The position numbers and the translations under genes are program-made. A stretch of DNA of 7,662 nucleotides, from NCBI GenBank assembly GCA_019242065.1, contig JAFAWJ010000406.1, positions 1 to 7,662 of the forward strand. The letters are read 5' to 3'. Below, one piece after another: positions 5,441 through 7,662 of the stretch. Numbering within the stretch: the first letter of the stretch is position 1; each line of letters opens with the position of its first letter. The notes below the pieces were generated by a model. It had not been told where the DNA came from. It saw only the letters and a list, made by a program, of their open reading frames with translations, and did not search any database. The stretch comes from Chloroflexota bacterium. Lineage in GTDB: Bacteria > Chloroflexota > UBA6077 > CF-72.

Positions 5441-6541
5441 ATAATTTCCGCAGACGACCATCTTGATCTGCGCTGGCTGCCGCCCGACCTCTGGACGGAA
5501 CGGCTGCCTTCGGTTCTCAAGGAGCGCGCGCCGCACATCGAGGATGCGGCCAATGGTCCAACCTGGTTTTGTGACGGCCGCAGCTGGGGACGCTGGGGCA
5601 CCTACAAGTCGCAAGGTGACGGCACGAAATGGGCGATCGAGGCCTTTGGCGAGCTGAAGGAGGGTGAGCTGCGGCCCACCATTCCAGACCTGCGTCTCAA
5701 GGACATGGACGAGGACGGCGTCGACGCCACGGTCATGTACGGGCACACCAACGACTTTCCCGTGGACGACCCTCAACTGCGTCAGGCCGTGTACGCCGCC
5801 TACAACGACTGGGTGTGGGATTTCTGCGCCTATGCGCCCAACCGTCTCGTCAGCGTGGCGCAGCTACCCGCCGAGGACCCGAGCGTCGCGCTCAACGAGC
5901 TGCGGCGCGCGGCCAGGACCGGCTTCAGGCACGTCAACGTCATGGCCGCCATCGCCGACCCGCCCATCTACTGCGAGGAGTGGGAGCCGTTCTGGAAGTT
6001 GGCCGAGGAGACCGGCATTCCGGTCGGCTTCCACCTGGCGGTGCGCATCAGCCCACCGCCGCCGCGGGTACCGCAAAGCGTGGCAAGCGCTGTCGGGAGC
6101 ATGCTGGGGCCGCAGCAGCTGAACGCGCCGATTACCGGGCTGATCCTGACCGGCGTGCTGGATCGCTATCCGCGGCTCAAGCTGGTCATGGCTGAATCCG
6201 GCATTGCCTGGGTGCCATTCATGATCCAGCGGTTGGATGCCAGCTATCGCAAAATGCGCGAGGGCCGACTGGCCGGTACGCGCACGACCGCGTGTGAGCT
6301 GAAGCCGAGCGAGTATTTCGAGCGGCAGATCTGGATGACGTTTCAGGACGATCCGGCGGGAGTGAAGATGCTGGATCAGCTGCCTCAGGACAAGGTCATG
6401 TGGGCTTCGGACTATCCGCATCCGGCCAGCACGTGGCCGTACTCCAGGCGGATTATCGACGAGCAGACACAGGGTCTGTCGGCGGAGCTGAAGCAGAAGA
6501 TTCTGTGTGACAACGCGCGTGCGCTATATGGGCTGAGGTAG
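5429..6541 (+). CDS. Amidohydrolase-2 (ACMSD-like) family metal-dependent hydrolase or decarboxylase
   Basis: This 370-residue protein has the layout of the amidohydrolase-2 family (PF04909), TIM-barrel metal enzymes that include hydrolases, hydratases and non-oxidative decarboxylases. Metal and active-site candidates are His11 and Asp13 in SADDHLDL (an H-x-D form of the usual H-x-H), His202 in VGFHLAV, Glu256 in MAESGIAW and Asp328 with His331 in WASDYPHP, the latter a hallmark of this family. DRYPRLKLVMAESG (245-258) is the typical seventh-strand lead-in. The start is ATG 5429 because the first metal motif begins at residue 9 and no other in-frame start lies between it and the previous gene. 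The open frame reaching left to 4883 is a shadow of the exported-protein gene. No ribosome binding site is visible, and the start lies inside a large palindrome. The last 18 bases overlap the convergent MmgE/PrpD gene. The substrate is unknown; a carboxylate- or lactone-type intermediate would be typical. Confidence 0.9.
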   Translation: MPQGIISADDHLDLRWLPPDLWTERLPSVLKERAPHIEDAANGPTWFCDGRSWGRWGTYKSQGDGTKWAIEAFGELKEGELRPTIPDLRLKDMDEDGVDATVMYGHTNDFPVDDPQLRQAVYAAYNDWVWDFCAYAPNRLVSVAQLPAEDPSVALNELRRAARTGFRHVNVMAAIADPPIYCEEWEPFWKLAEETGIPVGFHLAVRISPPPPRVPQSVASAVGSMLGPQQLNAPITGLILTGVLDRYPRLKLVMAESGIAWVPFMIQRLDASYRKMREGRLAGTRTTACELKPSEYFERQIWMTFQDDPAGVKMLDQLPQDKVMWASDYPHPASTWPYSRRIIDEQTQGLSAELKQKILCDNARALYGLR

Positions 6542-7662
6542 CAGTCCAGCGATGTCGTCGAGCTGGTCCAGGTGGTGGACCAGCTCGAGACTGGTTTCGA
6601 CGACGCTCGAGCTCACCTGTGCGCTCGACAACACGGCCCGGTACTTGGCATCGACATCGGACCATTCGATGCCACGCTCGCTCGAGCCGCGCGGCGCCAG
6701 CACGGTGCTGGAGTACGTCCCTCCCGAGCGGGTGGTGAGCGTGACCCTGCCGCCGCACGTGCGGCCGACCGCCGCGTTGCGCTCGGCATCGGGATCAATA
6801 CGGACCCTGTCCTGGACTGAGCTGATCACCGGATCCAGGATTTTCTCGGGCGCGGCGTGCTCCCAGCCGAAGCTCCGGTCGACCAGGCCAGCTGCCACGA
6901 AGTAGGGAACGCTGTGTGCCATGCCGACCAGGTCCGTGGGATGAAAGACCAGGTGTCGGCCAAGAGAGCGGGCGGCCACCAGGACTGTGTCGATGTCATC
7001 TGGCGCCACGTCAGCCTGCCGAGCGACTTCAGCGGCTGCCTCCGCCGCGGCGTGGTACGGATGGGCGCCAGGCACCAGCTTGATCGCCAGGTGGGAGGTG
7101 ATCTCCCAGGCCTTGCCCAATCCCTCGGTCACACTGGCGCGGTCGCCGGCCCCGAACGTGTCGAAGAACCCGCGCGGCGCCTCCAGAATGGTTTCGTCGA
7201 CCGCGAAACCTCTGGCGGCCGCCAGCGCGGCTTCGATGCCAAGCATTGCCGACAGGCCGGCGTGGTACTCGCGGGCAACGCTGGTATTGGCCGCCGCGTA
7301 CAGACCGCCAATCGAGGTCGCCGCGAGGGCCACGGCGCTTGCGATACCCGCCGGTGGCAGACGCAAGAGCTTTGCCGCCGCGACCGCGCCACCGAACACG
7401 GTGATGACGCAGCCGTGAAAACCACGTTCGCTGTAGCCGGGCGTGATCGCGCCGCCGATGCGGCCGGCGACCTCGTAGCCGAGCGCCAGCGCCGCGAGGA
7501 CGTCCAGGCCGCTGGCGTGGGTGCGCTGTCCGATAGCCAGCGAGGTAGCGGTGACGATCGTTCCGATGTGGGCGATATTGCGCAGGTCGCTGTCGTCGGA
7601 AGCGGCGGCGTCACTCGCCACCGCGTTGGCACGCGCCGCCTGGTCGGCCGGCAGGTGCGGGA
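6524..7662 (-). CDS. MmgE/PrpD family protein (5' end outside window)
   Basis: The gene enters from the right edge and ends at a TAG on the minus strand at 6526-6524. About 378 residues are visible. Full-length members are about 450, so the N-terminus is missing and the GTG at 7621 need not be the start. Family marks in order are ASDDSDLRNIAHIG, GYEVAGRIG, RGFHGCVITVFGGAVAAAKL, a REYHAGLSAMLGIEAALAA block, an EAPRGFFDTFG block, and IKLVPGAHPYHAA. The family includes 2-methylcitrate dehydratase and cis-aconitate decarboxylase, which act on tricarboxylic-type acids. In those relatives the block before HAG usually contains Lys-x-x-His; here it is Arg-Glu-Tyr-His, with Arg encoded at 7271-7273. 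The exact substrate is not identifiable, and calling it methylcitrate dehydratase would be too specific. It runs convergent to the amidohydrolase, with an 18-base tail overlap, and its promoter is outside the window. Confidence 0.9.
   Translation of the reverse strand, partial: PHLPADQAARANAVASDAAASDDSDLRNIAHIGTIVTATSLAIGQRTHASGLDVLAALALGYEVAGRIGGAITPGYSERGFHGCVITVFGGAVAAAKLLRLPPAGIASAVALAATSIGGLYAAANTSVAREYHAGLSAMLGIEAALAAARGFAVDETILEAPRGFFDTFGAGDRASVTEGLGKAWEITSHLAIKLVPGAHPYHAAAEAAAEVARQADVAPDDIDTVLVAARSLGRHLVFHPTDLVGMAHSVPYFVAAGLVDRSFGWEHAAPEKILDPVISSVQDRVRIDPDAERNAAVGRTCGGRVTLTTRSGGTYSSTVLAPRGSSERGIEWSDVDAKYRAVLSSAQVSSSVVETSLELVHHLDQLDDIAGLLPQPI
6558..6588. terminator. Perfect 13-bp hairpin at the convergent junction, possible terminator
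   Basis: TCGAGCTGGTCCA (6558-6570) and TGGACCAGCTCGA (6576-6588) are perfect reverse complements around a five-base loop GGTGG. The hairpin begins 17 bases after the amidohydrolase stop, so it is well placed to end plus-strand transcription. No T-run follows on either strand, so a classic intrinsic terminator is not shown. On the minus strand it lies inside the last codons of the MmgE/PrpD gene, 32 bases before its stop. Confidence 0.5.

Overview
The window is GC-rich, densely packed bacterial DNA. It has one long plus-strand run of metabolic genes and one gene entering from the right on the minus strand. The families present (PEP-hydrolase-like TIM barrel, cupin, aldo/keto reductase, HpcH/HpaI aldolase, amidohydrolase-2, MmgE/PrpD) often occur in catabolic clusters of soil and environmental bacteria such as Chloroflexota, Actinomycetota, Rokubacteria-like lineages and Burkholderiales. 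No rRNA, marker gene or diagnostic signature allows a firmer taxonomic call. I see no tRNA, rRNA, CRISPR array, insertion sequence or phage gene.

Positions 1-4660 look like one translationally coupled operon that begins outside the window. In order it holds: the 3' end of a PEP-hydrolase-like gene, a second and divergent full-length copy of that gene, a two-domain cupin, an aldo/keto reductase with a complete catalytic tetrad, an HpcH/HpaI-type class II aldolase, and a second aldo/keto reductase. That last protein is clearly a paralogue of the first but has lost the catalytic Asp (now Asn) and Lys (now Thr). Most junctions are stop/start overlaps: 1 base at 235, 4 bases at 1829-1832, 1 base at 2830 with a GTG start, and 8 bases at 3614-3621.

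Positions 4661-4761 are a short gap. It is followed by a gene for a small exported protein (4762-5397) with a twin-arginine-like signal peptide and a Gly/Gln-rich linker. That protein looks functionally unrelated to its neighbours. After 31 bases comes a metal-dependent amidohydrolase-2 family gene (5429-6541), whose start codon lies inside a 38-base near-perfect palindrome. Its 3' end overlaps by 18 bases the 3' end of a convergent MmgE/PrpD-family gene (6524 to beyond 7662, minus strand). A perfect 13-bp hairpin sits at this convergent junction.

By inference, the first operon could process a hydroxy- or keto-acid or sugar-acid type compound. The HpaI-type aldolase would cleave a 2-oxo acid to pyruvate or a related oxo acid plus an aldehyde, a reductase would interconvert carbonyl and alcohol, and the cupin and TIM-barrel proteins would act on adjacent intermediates. 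The substrate cannot be read from the sequence. The observations most worth pursuing are the active/degenerate reductase pair, the canonical/divergent pair of TIM-barrel proteins, and the palindrome over the amidohydrolase start.
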